Shown: positions 1 to 11,472 of the stretch, piece after piece
Layout of the letters: every line of letters starts with the position of its first letter
Position numbering within the stretch: position 1 is the first letter of the stretch
Assembly (NCBI GenBank): GCA_007922195.1
Contig: ML682024.1
Location: 7,489,594 to 7,553,593, forward strand
Direction of reading: 5' to 3'
DNA from: Podocnemis expansa
Lineage: Eukaryota > Chordata > Testudines > Podocnemididae
DNA length: 64,000 nucleotides
Position numbers and translations under genes: made by a program
Notes under the pieces: model-generated
What the model saw: the letters and a program-made list of their open reading frames with translations, nothing else
Databases searched by the model: none
Told to the model about the DNA's origin: nothing

Positions 1-108
1 CCTGTCAAGAGCTGTGACCCAAAATGCCCTGGGGCATACCAGAGCTCAGTCAAGACCTCCTAACCCAGTGCCCTAGCAGAGGGCACAGGGACACCAAAGG
101 GTCTGGGC

Positions 109-880
109 TCATCTGACAGCTGCCTCATGGAGATCGCTGTGAACCAGAACGTTAGGGGCCACGGATCTGCACTGGCAACCTCTTCCTGACAGCACCAACA
201 GGAACCAATGCCAAAGGGCTCCTGATACCTGCTGGGCTGCAGCAGAGTCGCCCAGGGAAGCCCCAACAAACAGGGCACCAAAGGACTTGAGCACTGTTTC
301 TGTGGACATGGAGACAAACACGGCATGAGGACAAGCAGTGAGCGCTGCCATGCCTGGCTCCTAAGACACTGGCAGGTTTCAGGGAAGAACATGATGATAT
401 CTTGTGCAATGGGAGCTAATAGAGACACCAAGTGAGGTAAGCCCCTCAGAGCGGCCCAAAGGTGCAAAGTCTGGATTCTAGACAGCCAGCTACAAGTGGA
501 GTTTCCACATGGGCTTGAAATTGGTTCCGGTTTTTCCTCAGAAAACACTGGCAAACGCTGATTTCCCCATCTGCAAATCCACAGTTCCTCCTCTGCCAGT
601 CACAGAGGCCAGGTGAGACCAGCACAGCTGGGAACTAACTAGCACATGACTTAAGGCCATTTCCCTGGCTGGTTTGACATCTGATGTTGGCAATTTGTGT
701 TGCCACCAGCACTGAGGAAAGCTTGATGGTTTTAAACCGAGCCACTGCTACCAAGAGAGAATCATTCCAGAGCTGAACTGCAGGAGGCAAATCACTTGTA
801 TTGGATGAGTGTCTCTTGGCTGCACCATCCTCCAAGGTTGCCCTGAAGCTCCAGGAATTAGAAATGAAGTTTTCACTCAA
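109..880 (-). other. Unrecognised open frames in a JIP-like intron, possible decayed retrocopy
   Basis: On the minus strand, 880-635 reads open for 81 codons (SENFISNSWSFRATLEDGAA...). In another frame, 351-109 reads MAALTACPHAVFVSMSTE and onward. Composition is less repetitive than the surrounding intron and looks protein-like, but the frames differ and stops intervene. I do not recognise a parent gene. Flanking poly(A) and target duplications were looked for and not found. It could be unique intronic sequence that is open by chance. Confidence 0.2.
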
Positions 881-1559
881 GATTTAGGTCACAAAATGTA
901 ACCTCTAAGAATGCACCCAACCAAACCAGGGGAAGCTTCTGAGCATGTCTCTCCACATCAGGAACTGGCCCAAGACAAGAAGTTACTTTGCCTGGCTTCT
1001 GTCTCATTCATCCAGGCACCGACATGGCCATGATGCTCTCTGTTCAATTCAGTGCCCCATGTCTTCTCCCCCATACCCGTGATTCTCCGCAAAGCTGAAA
1101 CTGATGATAAAACGGGGGGCAAAAGAATTCAAATATCACTAATTCTGTGCCCCAGGGCTACCAAAACCTAGCCAAACAGTTTAAAAACAAACAATCTCCC
1201 TTGTTCACCAAAATGGCACAATGAAGCTCGAATTGTGCCACACCTCTCTCCACAGCCCAGGTTTCTGGCTGACATCATCAGATCATTGCTAAATAAACCT
1301 ACCTTGTTTTTTTGCTATAAAGAAACTGACGTGCTGGGAGATCAAGGGCACTGTGAATTTTGTGAGGGGCCAGCAGACCAGGGAACACTTGGAAGATGGT
1401 GGTGGTGGGGGACCCAGAGTGGGCGCAGGGACACAGGGAAAACAGTACTCATGGTGGCAGAGACTGGAGAGTTCAGGAAGCTTAAGGGCTGGTGGCAGTG
1501 GGGGGTCCCACAGCCTGGGATGAATCACCTCAAAGCCTAGCCCCTGGCCCCACACTCAC

Positions 1560-2289
1560 ACCACACTGTGCACGGCATCCTCCAGCTGCACCGTCCGCAA
1601 GCACCGGCGCCAGTCGGAAGTGGCTGAGTAGATGTAAATACTGGAGAAAGAGCACAACGGTTTGAGACAGTGCTGAGACATGGCCACTTCTGGGGTTGTG
1701 CACAGGAGCTGTTATATGGGGCCCCTCTCCTGGTGCTGAGATGCAGTCACCTCTGGAGTGGGGCCTGGGGGCATCTCCGCACCTGCCCTCCTGGGTGCCC
1801 AGCCAAATGGTGTCTGTGGTGCCAATGCTGTCAATGTCCACGTCTGAAGTCCTCAATTTCTCCTCTGGCTCTGAAGGACCTTGGTCCAAGGGGTCCTGCA
1901 GGACCTCAGGTTCCAGCTCTGTGCTGTCTGCACTGGGTGGCTGGTAACCTGCAGCAGGGACAGTCCAGTGGGTGGGATGGCAGTTGGAGCCATATAAACC
2001 CCGTGTGGCCTACTCAACCCATGGGATGCACCACAGCCTCCTTCTACCAGGCCATAAAGCCCCCTATAGCCACACACCCCTTCCACCCACCCTAGTCCAT
2101 ACAGCCCCTCCAGCCATCCATGCCGGTCCATTCAACTGCTCCCACCCTCAGAACTCACCAGGCAGCCAGGTGGAGCACAGCACGTGGGCATTGGGCAGCA
2201 CAAATTGGGCCAGGACAAGGTTGGCGCGGGCGGCATCCATCACCATGACCTCACTGGCTGAATGCGTTCTGCAGCAGACCCACACCAGG
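1560..2289 (-). CDS. JIP-like exons leading into the C-terminal WD40-like half
   Basis: Three consecutive minus-strand exons (2289-2159, 1948-1783, 1640-1560) join in phase. They encode [20 protein letters not shown], then [16 protein letters not shown], an acidic linker, TIWLGTQEG, and [20 protein letters not shown]. These match the JIP3/4 stretch that begins the beta-propeller-like C-terminal domain. The linker between the NAHVLC and IWLG motifs is far shorter than in mammalian JIP3. The last donor (below 1560) opens an intron that reaches the left edge. Confidence 0.86.
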
Positions 2290-5200
2290 CTGGGAGGGCC
2301 AGGCTGGGGCATCCCCTAAGGGAGGCACAGACACTCACACCCCATGGGGCTTTGTTGATGGACCTCATAATGGGCTGCCCACTGGGAAGGCCATGCTCCC
2401 TCCCACTGTTCCCTCCCCCAAGGAGGGGCTTAGCACTGATCAACGAGGGCTCCCCAAATCTAGATCATCCCCACTAACAGCTCCCTGAGGATCAAGGGGG
2501 ATGTGCCTTGAAGTTACAGAGGCAAAATGAATTAGGCATTAGCTAGAGAGGTAAGATCTCCCCAAAAATCTGGAGGTCCTGGGTTTCTAGATTAGGGAGA
2601 AGATGGCCAGTATCCCCCTCAAAATGGGCTCCACGGTCCCTGCTCCTCCCTTAGAAAACAGTGGGGATTGGCAGGGTCTCCTTTACTTTTGGGGAACCCC
2701 AAAATTGGGGGGACAAGGCAGGGAGAGTCCTCAAATAGGGTTGCTCTGAAGGGAAGAGCATCTTTCATGCCACCCACCCACCAGGATGCTGCCAGGTCTC
2801 CCCCAAATGGGGGACAGAGAAAGGGTTCCCAGATCCAGCCCTGGTGTTAGAAAACTAAGGAGGGGGCTAGTACAGAGATGGGGGGAGTCGCACTCCCAAC
2901 ACTTACCGAGTTGCTGCCATTCATCCTAGATGTCCCCATCCCGGTGGCACACCACAACTGGGAAGGGGAGAGAAAGTTGGGAGTGGGATGTTGTGGACCA
3001 GCCCCACTGCTGGTCCCGCAGATGCTGAGACCCAGCCCCTCTACGTTGGTGCATGGGGGCTGGTTAACTGGGGACTCCTTGCACAGCGCCAAGATGCAGC
3101 CACCTCTGGGGTAGAGCACTGGAGCTAGTTATTCTGCTGTTCAGATTCCTGTAGAAGGCCCAAGTGCTGCCCTGGGGCATGAAAAAAAGGAAAGAGCACC
3201 CACTGCTGGCCCTCTGCAGCCCAGTGCCCCCAGCTGGCTCCCTGCCTCCTACAGCTCAGCACCCCCTGTTGACACAATGCCCCCTGCTGCCCCAGACACC
3301 TCCCCCTCACCTTGGTGCTTGGGTCTTTCTGGTCCAGCAGCCGCAGCTGCGCCAGCATCGGAACGTCCTTGCCCCTGGCCTGCTCTGCCTTCCCCTGCAA
3401 GAAGACATGCCTGGGTCAGTCACTGGGGGCATGGCTGCAGCGGCAGATGGACTCCTGCTCCCCACCCACCCATGCCCCATCCATGGGATATTCCAGCCCT
3501 AGGGAAAGATCATGCACCCCGATAACTACTCTCCCGCCCCTCCAGCTCCCAACCCCTGGGAGGCCGTTACCTGGGGGACAGCTGGAGGGCTCCAGCCGTG
3601 AATAGGGGCCCGGCCATGCTGCTTCCAGATGTGGGAGCGGATCTGGCGGTAAAGGTCCCGCTTGTGCTGCTGGGGAGAGAGATGAGTGGGCTCCCCCGTG
3701 CTGCAAACCAAAATGAGAGACAGACACTAGTGGATGCTGCTCTCCATAGCCCCACCTCCCCAGCCTGGCACTAGGGGAGGGATCTGCAACCTGTGGGTCC
3801 AGAGTCTCATGTGGGTTTCTGGCTGCCCTCTTGTGGGCTCTGTGTCCTCCCTCCTCCCCCGACACCAGAAGACCCTGTGTGGAATCTGCTCCTGGTTCCA
3901 GACTCCCCCCACCAAGGGACCCTGCAATAAGCGATCTGGCCCAGCTCCCCCACCAGGAGGCTAAACCTATTGTGGCTCTTAAAACGCTTGGTTACTGAAG
4001 GAATTTTAAAAAAATGGCTCTCCTTATCTTTTGATTTGCCAACCACTGCACTAGGGGCACCAGCCAGTTCCCACTCTGGCACCACATGCAACTCACATGG
4101 CGCTAGGGTCACAGGTCTTTATACTCCCTTCCCCCATCCATACTCACTCTGTGGGGGAGGCAGGACGGGGCAGGTACCGAACCGCAGTGGGGGTTCTGCC
4201 CCCATTGCCCTGAAGCTCAGTGTAGGAGCTGGGTGTCTTGGGTGCTGGGGGTGATGCTGAGACCCGCTCAGGGGAGTCGCTGGTGCTGAAGAGCCGGTCA
4301 AAGCTAGGGAGAGACAAGTGACCTAGAGGCATGACAAACAGAACACGGCTCCGTCCTAGCCTCTCCCAACAGAAGGTGCTATAGGGCATAGGGCACTGTC
4401 CACAGGGGTGCTCCCAGCTACTATAGCCCCCTCTCTTCCAGCAAGGGGTACCATGGGGCACGTGGGGGATCATTTGTGGACATACATTTTCCAGAAGGAT
4501 GACTTCTTCATCTGAGCCGCCTGAACCTCCCGTGATGCCCTGAAGGAAGGGAAACGAAGTCGTGTGAGGTGCCCCATCGGCCATGGCAGGCACTTGGGGG
4601 GGCACCACCCTCAACCTCGCAGCTTGATACTAGGAGCTGACACAGGAGTTTAAATACAGATCCCTGTATAACTGCCCCACCCTCCACCCCCCATGCCACA
4701 GCCCTGGCAGATCGGCCAGCGCCTCTCACCGGAGCAGCTCCGTGCGCCTCACGGCCTCCTGCAGTTCCATCAACCGCTCCTTATAGAGGTTGCGCTCAGT
4801 CAGCACCCGTGCCATCTCCGCCCGCGTGAACCGCTTCCGCTGTGAGGCCGGGACCTCTGTCTATTACACAATGGGGAATGGGGTAAGTCACTGATAACCC
4901 CCAACCCCGACCCCCAACTGCTAGACCCCATTCTCCTCCCAAAGCTAGGGAGAGAACTCAGGCATCCTGGCTCCCAGTTCCCCATTCTAACCACTAGACC
5001 AGTGGTTTTCACACTTTTTTTCTTGGGACCCAGTCGAAAAAAAATCACTTATGCCTGTGACCCAACAATTATATCTCTGAGCAATGCATTCCAGTCTTTC
5101 CATGGGAGCAACAGGGGGTGCCACAACCCAGTGCCTGAGGTTCTGCGATGCAGTACTGGCTCCCTACCCTAAGTTTGAAAACCACTGCATTAGACCCCAC

Positions 5201-8200
5201 TTTATCTGGTACCTCAGCATCATCAGCGTTCTGCTTCTTGATTTCCTCCAGCTCCTGCTGGATCCTGGAATGAGTGAAAAGAACAATCTGGGGATGGAGC
5301 TGACTATGGGAGCAGGGGTTGGGGCAGCAGGTCATCAGTGGGGAGCACCAGCAGAACTGGAAGGAACTCAGGGGCAATATTTCCATACCCTGGACTGGTG
5401 AGGGAGAGGGATAAGATTATTTTAGGGGCACCCAAGCAGCTTTGTCCAATGGGGCAAGATCCAGGATCCTCCTAACACAGTCCCTCAAACCCACCTGCAC
5501 TCATCACCCACTTGCCAATGTTCCCTCTAAACTCTGCAGCCATGCGGCCCCTGGCACTGCCTGGTACAGGGAACACTGTCAGCCGCGCATGGTCGGCAGC
5601 TGCAGTCCCTTCCTGGAGAGTGACTGTAAGCTGTGAGTTTTTAAAACTCCCGCTCAGATTAAGCTCTTACTGAGCATGCACAGACTTTCTGTGCAAGCTC
5701 AATGAGAGGCCACGCTGCTCTGGTGGCCATGTAAGGGGGCCCTAACCACCCCCCCCCTTCCTCCCCCCAGGGGGGGAAGGGGGGGGGGGGGCGTGGGCAT
5801 CAGGGCCGGAGGCTGCTCCACCCGCCTGGCCTCACCGTAGCAGGGACAGAGCAGCCAGGCCAGCCTACCCCAGCTGGCTATGCCTCCCCAGGGGGGCAGA
5901 GGGAGCCAGCACTGAGCTCCGGTTGTGGGGTTGGGGCCAGGGCCGTGGACTGGCCCACTCCCAAAGAGTTTGGGCCCCTTCGGCCCCAGCCCCCGCCAGC
6001 CATGGATCAGGACCATTCAGGCCGGGGCAGGGGGGCCCGGGACGAAGCGGTCCAAACTCTTTGGGAGTGGGCTGCTCCAGGGCCCCAACCCCGCATACCG
6101 GAGCTTAGCGCCAGCCCCCTTCGCCCCCTGGGGAGGTGTGGCCGGCTGGGGGTAGGCTGGGCTGGCTGCTCTGCCTCCGTTGCCAGGAGGCCAGGCGGGC
6201 AGTGGAGCTTTAGCAGGGAGTGGGGCAGGATTGGGCCCATGCAGTGAGCAACATATGTTGCTCAGCTGCATTGGGCCCTTAGAGGGAACATTGAACTCAA
6301 CTGCCCCCTGTGGCCCTCTGTACCTCAGAGCAGCCCCTTGATCTCCCATGTTCCCCAGTGTCACAGAACCACAGTATGTTTCCTCCACAGGATGCTTTGG
6401 GAGGCATCATTTCAAAAGCCTGCATCTGCTGAATCTAACTAGCTAGAATAAACTATACAAGAGGAGAAGGAACAGAATCACTTGGCCTCTCCCTTCCCAC
6501 AGCTCAACCCCTGGGAGGAACATCCAGAAAACAAACACTCGTGTGGGTGGGAGGGAGGCTCACAGATCTACCCAGCCTGGGTTTTGAGGAAGAGAAACCT
6601 GTTTGCACCACCTGCCAGGGTGAACCAAACTTGATTCAAAGCCTACTTCCTTTGCAGAAGATAAACAACTGTGAATTTACTTTTGTTTCTTAAGTAACTA
6701 CCTCTAATCTTTAAGCCCACTGCTTTTAACCCCTTCCCAGATCTCCTGCAAGTCATAAATCTGGTTTACATTTGACCTTAAGAGGGGTGCTCTGGTGGAA
6801 ACCTTTGGGAAAGCTCAGTTCATCTTCCAAAGACTGGTGTGTGTCCTTGCCACAATGAGTGAGGGGAGGCCTGGTAACGAACTTACACTGACCAGTGCAA
6901 GATGGGACCATTCTTGGATGGAGGGAAGTGGCCGGACCCTCATGAGTGGCCAGGAAATCCTTCATGTAACTCAGATGGGGGGCTCAGTGGTCCCACAGGG
7001 CCAACTGCATCCCAGAGTAACTTGTCCCACATTCCTGGCCATGGGGCTCAGAACCTCCATCCTGGGTCAAGCGGGATCATTCCACAGTGTATGTCCCCCT
7101 CCATCTAGATGTCAGGGAGCTCGGGCACACTGGGGTCCCAATCCACGCTGGTCTGGGGGTCTTGCCCTGGCTACTGCAGGTTCTGGGGTATGGTGGGGGG
7201 GGCTCACAGAGGAAGGTGGGTCCCTGTGGGGTGTCCTAGAAGGAAGGTCTCTGCCTCCCCCATCTCACCTGCTCAGATCCTGGTCAGTCTCACGTAGACG
7301 CCCCTCGCAACGGCTGAGGGCCTGAGTGGCCCCATCCCGCTCCACACGGAGTGACTCCCGCTCCCCCATCAGCTCTTCCACCCGGGCAATGAGGTGTCGG
7401 CGCGCAGAGTCCAGTGCCAGCCTGCAGGGGGCAAGAGTAAGACGGTGTTCCTACCTTGGGGACACCAGCTCCCCTACAGCTCCAAAGCAGGGACCAGCTG
7501 GCTCAGGTGGGTGGGGAATGGGGCCTCTCCCCTAGCTATGAAGCAAGTTTGCTGGGTCTCCACCCAGATCCTCACGGATGCAGCTTCCCACTGGGTCCCC
7601 CCACATGGTAGGGATGGAGAGGGGCTCTAACAGTGGGGGGGAGGGAATTGGAAGGAGTCTTACCTGTCTTCCTGGAGCTGGGTGTTCTCCATCACCAGGG
7701 CCCGCACGGCATCACCTGGAGAGGGGCGTGGCGTCAATGTGGTGGGACAGGGGTTGGGCCCCTTAGCACTGTGTGCCTTGCCACACAGGGGCACCAGACC
7801 AGACCCTGGATGACAGGGGGTGAGGACCTGCACCTGCCATTGGGGAGCATGTGGAAAGGCAGGACCCAGCCAGAGGTAAAGGGATGAGTGCCAGGGGTCA
7901 GGACCTGACACTCAGTTGGGAGCAGGCGAGAGAGACACACTAACGGAGGACAGAAGGGGAGGGAGCCAAGTGTGGGGAGGGGGGTTTGATGTTACCCTGC
8001 AGATCAGCCCCCTCATCCACATCCCCCAGCAGCTCGGGACTCAGGTCTGACATCTCAGCGAAGATTGAGTCCATGTTGCGCTGTGGGGCCAGCGACCTGT
8101 GGGGCACAGACAGCCCTGGTGAAAACCAGGACCTCCCAGAATCCGCTCAGTTGCCGCCCAGATGCCCCACAGGGAATGGATCACAGCCAGAATATGGCAA

Positions 8201-11200
8201 GGGGAGGGGACAGAGACATGGCTCTGGCCTCATGAGGATGAAGGGGGATATTTCTCTAGCTTCGTGCCTCAGTTTACCAGCTCAGCTTCTCTTGCTGGAC
8301 GCTGGGAGTACATCTGTGCTGGGGCTGGCGGGCTCCCCCTGGGAAGCGGAACCCACAGCTTATCCCCCCCCGACCCCCCGGTGGGGTGGGGGGGGGCGCC
8401 CCCCCAGCCTCGGGCAACAACATGAGCTAGAAACCAGACACTGCTCAGGCCAGATCAAGCCCCCCCAGACCAGCCCCCAGCTAGATCCACATCCCCCAGC
8501 TTCCATCATCACCAGCCCCACAGATCAGTGCTCTGAAAGCCTGACCCAGTCATCTCCCATGCCAGGGTCACAGGAGTGGGGGTGGCAGGCAGGCAGGAAA
8601 GCAAAGCCGGGGGTGACGGCTGGCACTGGGAAGGAATTGCCCCACAACAGGGGTGCTACCACAGGAGCACAGGATGCTCCAGAAATTGGGCTCTCCCCCA
8701 TGCTGGGTTCACAAAGAGAGATTGGGCTGTGGGGGTCCATTCTGAGGACAACCATTGGGGCACAACGGCTCCCTTACCTGGGTGGCAGATCCAGAGTTGG
8801 GCCCAGTTCTGGGGTGGAGTTCACAATCTCAGCCAGCTCCTGAACCCTCCACAGAGAGTCTAGAAACAGATACATCTTGAAACCTCTGGCCTCAGAACCC
8901 ACCAGCCCCCAACCAGTGTTCCCTCTAATTTTTCATAGGCTGTGTGCACAAAAAATTTCTTGGTGCGCACTATTATTAGCACAGTTGAATTTTTTGTGCA
9001 TGCTTTATTTTGTTTGTGCGGGTTTCACAACCTGTGTGCACGCACACATGCGCACAGCTTAAAGGGAACAGTGCCCCCACCCTGGGGCCAAATTGGGGCA
9101 GCTCTATGCACCCAAAAACAAGGAGTCGTGGCACTTAGTCTTTAAGTGCCACACGACTCCTTGGGTTTTTGTTGCTGGATTAGGCTAACACGGCTATCCC
9201 TTTGGAAATTGTCTGTGCACCCACCCACACCCTCTCCATACCATCACTCCTGGGCATGGGCAGTTCCTGAGCAAGTGGGCAGCTGTTCCTGGTATGGTCC
9301 CCCCCATCCTTCTGGGGGTCAGGGGTCTTCTCTAGCAAAGCTGGACCTGGAGCCTCCATAGAGTCCTGTGCCCCTCAAAACAGCCACAGACAGGGGTGAG
9401 TGAGGGGGTGAGTCTGGAAGCCAGGACTCATCCCTCACTGGATATTGGAGTGGCCCTGGAGCCAGGTCACTCGAATCAGTGACAGGCACCAAGCCAGCAG
9501 CCCCTCATAAATAACAGTGCAGCCCCTCCCTCTAGAGCACTCTGAACACTGCCACCTCTCTCTGTCAACGTGCCCCCCAATCCAAGGCAACACCTCATCC
9601 TCTTCTGCCAATCTATCCCCCCAGGGAATCCCCCATATCCCCCTTCTCGGAACTCCTACCAGATGCCCCCTGCCCCAGGGGCACCCCCTTGGGTAAAGAG
9701 GGGCAGCCCATTGGTCATCCCTCCCCAGGCTACATCCAACTAACTGCATAGATGATGGGACCCACCTTGGGGGGCTCAGGGCAGCTGAGGTGCAAGGTGC
9801 TGGGTAGAAACAAGGGTGGCCTTTGAGGGACTGACACAGAGCTAGGGGGTCAGAAGTCAAAGGTCAGACATTCACCCCCATGTCCCCTCAGAACGTTGTC
9901 CCCTTCCCCACCCCCTGTGGCACAACATCCCCACTCCCACCATGCCCCCTCCCTCCCTCCCCAAGGCACAGCACGACACTCCCCCCGTCCCCAGTTCCTT
10001 TGCCACCCTCCAGGGCTCACACCTGCCAGGCTGGGGGACTGGGGACCCAGGGGGCAGCACCATCTGGGCCTTCAGCTCCTTGTAGCTGTGAACCACCTGC
10101 CAAAAACAAGGGGGGGGTGCAGTCAGCAATGGGGAGGACTAGTGCCCCCAAAGGACAACACACACAGCCCCCCCGCATACAGACCCCCCCCCACGTGACT
10201 GGGGTCTCAAGGTGACGGCCAGTCACAAGGGGGCATCAGGAGAGGCAGTGAAGGCCAGGCTGAGGGGGTGTCTCACCTTGTTATGGGTCTGGGCCAGGGC
10301 TGACAGCTCCTTGAGGAGTGCAGTTTTCTGCTCCTCCAGGCTGGCCACTGCACAGGTGACAGGAGGAAACGAGTGACACTCTCACCTCCCTCTGAGTCAC
10401 AGAAAGCCTGACCCCATTGCTGCCACCACCAACTTTCTGAGCAAGGGGCAGGGCCTCATGCCAGGGACGAGGCCTCACGCTGTTCCCCTGGCCTCTGCAG
10501 CTTCTGCCCTGATGCTGCCCACACCCACACCCACACCCACACCCACACCCCAGTCTGGAAAAATCCATCAGGGAGACACAAGGCTGGAAATGGAGCTGTG
10601 GCGGGCAGGCAGGGCCCAAGCAGCTCTTGTTTGATCTGCCACTGAGACTGCTTTCTTATTGTAGAGTCTCTAGCTCCTTACTGAGACATAAGTGGGGGGA
10701 ATCTCTGTTTCTCCCTTCCCCTAAACTCCATCCTCTACTGACACCACAGCCCTGCTCCCCCAGACTCCCCCCCCAATCTCCCTTGGTGCCTCCCACCTGG
10801 CACTGTCCCCGCCAGGCTCCTCCATCACCCCTTCTTCCTTCCCTAACTGCAGTCCCAGTTCTACAATTCCCCAGCCCTCCGGCCCACTCCGTAGGTACTC
10901 ACCCTGATCCGCATAGCTCCGGGCCTTCTCCTCCAGGCGCCGGCTCTGCCCATCCAGCCGGCTCAGTGCTACCTTATGCCCTTTGCGTTCCTGTTCCACC
11001 GCATCCTCCAGCTCCATGTAGCGCTGCAAGGAACAGGGCAATGGCAGCCAGTGAACCCAGGAGACCAGGCACCCAGCTCCGTGCCAAGGACAGTGGCAAT
11101 GAGCTGGGATGGGAGGGTGCTACATGGGGGATGGGGGGACCTGCAGTTCAGGACCGAGGGGTGGCTCACCTCCTCAGCTCTCTTGCGCCCAGCCCGCTCC

Positions 11201-11472
11201 CGCTCATACTGGCCCAGGAGCCGGAGCTGGTCCTCCCGCAGCAGCTCCAGTGCCTCATCCCTCTCCCGGACCTGACCCCCTGCCTGCTCCAAAGCTTCCA
11301 GCACTGAGACCAGCTGTGGCAGCAACCCAGCCACCGTCTCAGAGCCATGGGTCCCCACCAGCCGTTCCAGCTCCCCATAGAGCCCTGCAGCCAGCCCTGA
11401 AACCAGCTCATCGCAAAGCACCAGAGAGGGTGGCTCCCCCTCACCCCCAAAGATCTCCTCCAGTCTCTCCAT
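1560..11472 (-). CDS. JIP3/JIP4-family MAPK and motor scaffold, third-paralogue-like, 3' part outside window
   Basis: Proteins of this family (MAPK8IP3, SPAG9) are cytoplasmic dimeric scaffolds. They link kinesin-1 and dynein/dynactin to vesicles and bind JNK-pathway kinases and Rab/ARF GTPases. Exons read on the minus strand, in transcript order: 11472-11170, 11023-10903, 10347-10277, 10096-10023, 8859-8778, 8096-7996, 7715-7664, 7421-7269, 5264-5213, 4860-4730, 4539-4486, 4303-4148, 3700-3571, 3394-3311, 2957-2907, 2289-2159, 1948-1783, 1640-1560. Junctions keep phase except between 10023 and 8859 and between 2907 and 2289, so at least one exon is unread in each gap. Translated blocks align in order with JIP3/4: RH1 start, coiled coil, the STPEL motif, leucine zipper, RH2, the LWCATG motif, the NAHVLC motif and the IWLGTQ motif. 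The WD40-like C-terminal exons are not seen and should lie left of position 1. ATG 11472 was chosen; an in-frame ATG at 11517 would add 15 residues. Family call is firm. Which paralogue it is stays open, because identity to both JIP3 and JIP4 looks only moderate. Confidence 0.88.
4730..4860 (-). CDS. JIP-like RH2 domain exon
   Basis: This is the most conserved exon of the gene. It reads [19 protein letters not shown] and continues with [16 protein letters not shown], nearly identical to the RH2 region of JIP3 and JIP4, which binds Rab8/10/36-type GTPases in known members. Acceptor and donor are canonical on the minus strand. The following exon (4539-4486) gives [18 protein letters not shown], matching the family's ASRE...KK...W block after RH2. 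This exon is the best probe for phylogenetic placement. Confidence 0.92.
5000..5187. mobile_element. hAT-type miniature element (CAGTGGTTTTCA termini)
   Basis: The element starts CAGTGGTTTTCA and ends TTTGAAAACCACTG, which is the inverted-terminal-repeat style of Charlie-like hAT elements. Flanking octamers are cactagac (4992-4999) and cattagac (5188-5195), a 7/8 match to the 8-bp duplication expected of hAT insertion. It lies in the intron between JIP-like exons at 5213 and 4860. A related copy in reverse orientation lies at 37647-37833. Confidence 0.75.
5516..6293. mobile_element. Long-palindrome hAT-type element in a JIP-like intron
   Basis: The termini (caatgttccctctaa and ttagagggaacattg) are inverted and match the shorter elements at 8914, 21361 and 62872. 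Between them, roughly 5700-5985 and 6010-6230 form two long inverted arms. For example, the GGCCCACTCCCAAAGAGTTT block near 5950 is mirrored near 6050. The GC-rich arms were probably gained by a rearranged copy. No clear 8-bp duplication is seen. No transposase frame is present, so it is non-autonomous. Confidence 0.7.
7269..7715 (-). CDS. JIP-like leucine-zipper exons
   Basis: Two exons (7715-7664 and 7421-7269) encode [17 protein letters not shown] followed by [19 protein letters not shown]. This is the leucine-zipper coiled coil of JIP3/4, which mediates dimerisation and kinesin light chain or ARF6 contacts in known members. The leucine/isoleucine heptad spacing is kept. The junction is phase 2 on both sides. 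The preceding exon (8096-7996) carries the acidic DVDEGADL block found just upstream of the zipper in JIP3/4. Confidence 0.86.
8914..9073. mobile_element. hAT-type MITE, CAGTGTTCCCTCTAA termini
   Basis: This short element has inverted ends (cagtgttccctctaa and ttaaagggaacagtg) and an A/T-rich core carrying TGTGTGCACGCACACATGCGC. Flanks cccccaac (8906-8913) and cccccacc (9074-9081) agree at 7 of 8 positions, fitting hAT target duplication. It sits in the intron upstream of the JIP-like exon at 8859. Confidence 0.75.
9108..9212. mobile_element. Short copy of palindromic Penelope-like repeat
   Basis: The sequence caaggagtcgtggcactta is followed at once by its inverted copy, then by the family's 3' tail (gctaacacggctatccctttgga). 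Flanks tatgcaccca and tgtgcaccca match at 9 of 10 positions and look like a target-site duplication. The ribozyme-like core found in longer copies is missing. Confidence 0.6.
10518..10550. repeat. (CCCACA)n hexamer microsatellite
   Basis: About five units of CCCACA lie in the intron upstream of JIP-like exon 10347-10277. Confidence 0.9.
11170..11472 (-). CDS. JIP-like exon 1, RH1 domain
   Basis: This first coding exon encodes about 101 residues. They match the RILP-homology 1 region of JIP3/JIP4, the N-terminal helical segment that binds motor light chains in this family. The visible signature is a run of helical residues ending in [18 protein letters not shown], very close to the JIP motif. 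The family's usual acidic start is replaced by [15 protein letters not shown]. The donor is the GTGAGC complement just below 11170, and phase is 0. The next exon (11023-10903) continues the coiled coil, with [13 protein letters not shown] and an ARSYADQ block typical of the family. Confidence 0.88.

Noticed and set aside
7986..8843. 285-codon plus-strand open frame
   Set aside because: Overlaps JIP-like exons on the other strand; low complexity, no motif.
9778..9845. Possible missing JIP-like exon ([15 protein letters not shown])
   Set aside because: Entering it from the previous exon's phase gives a stop, and it does not resemble the family.
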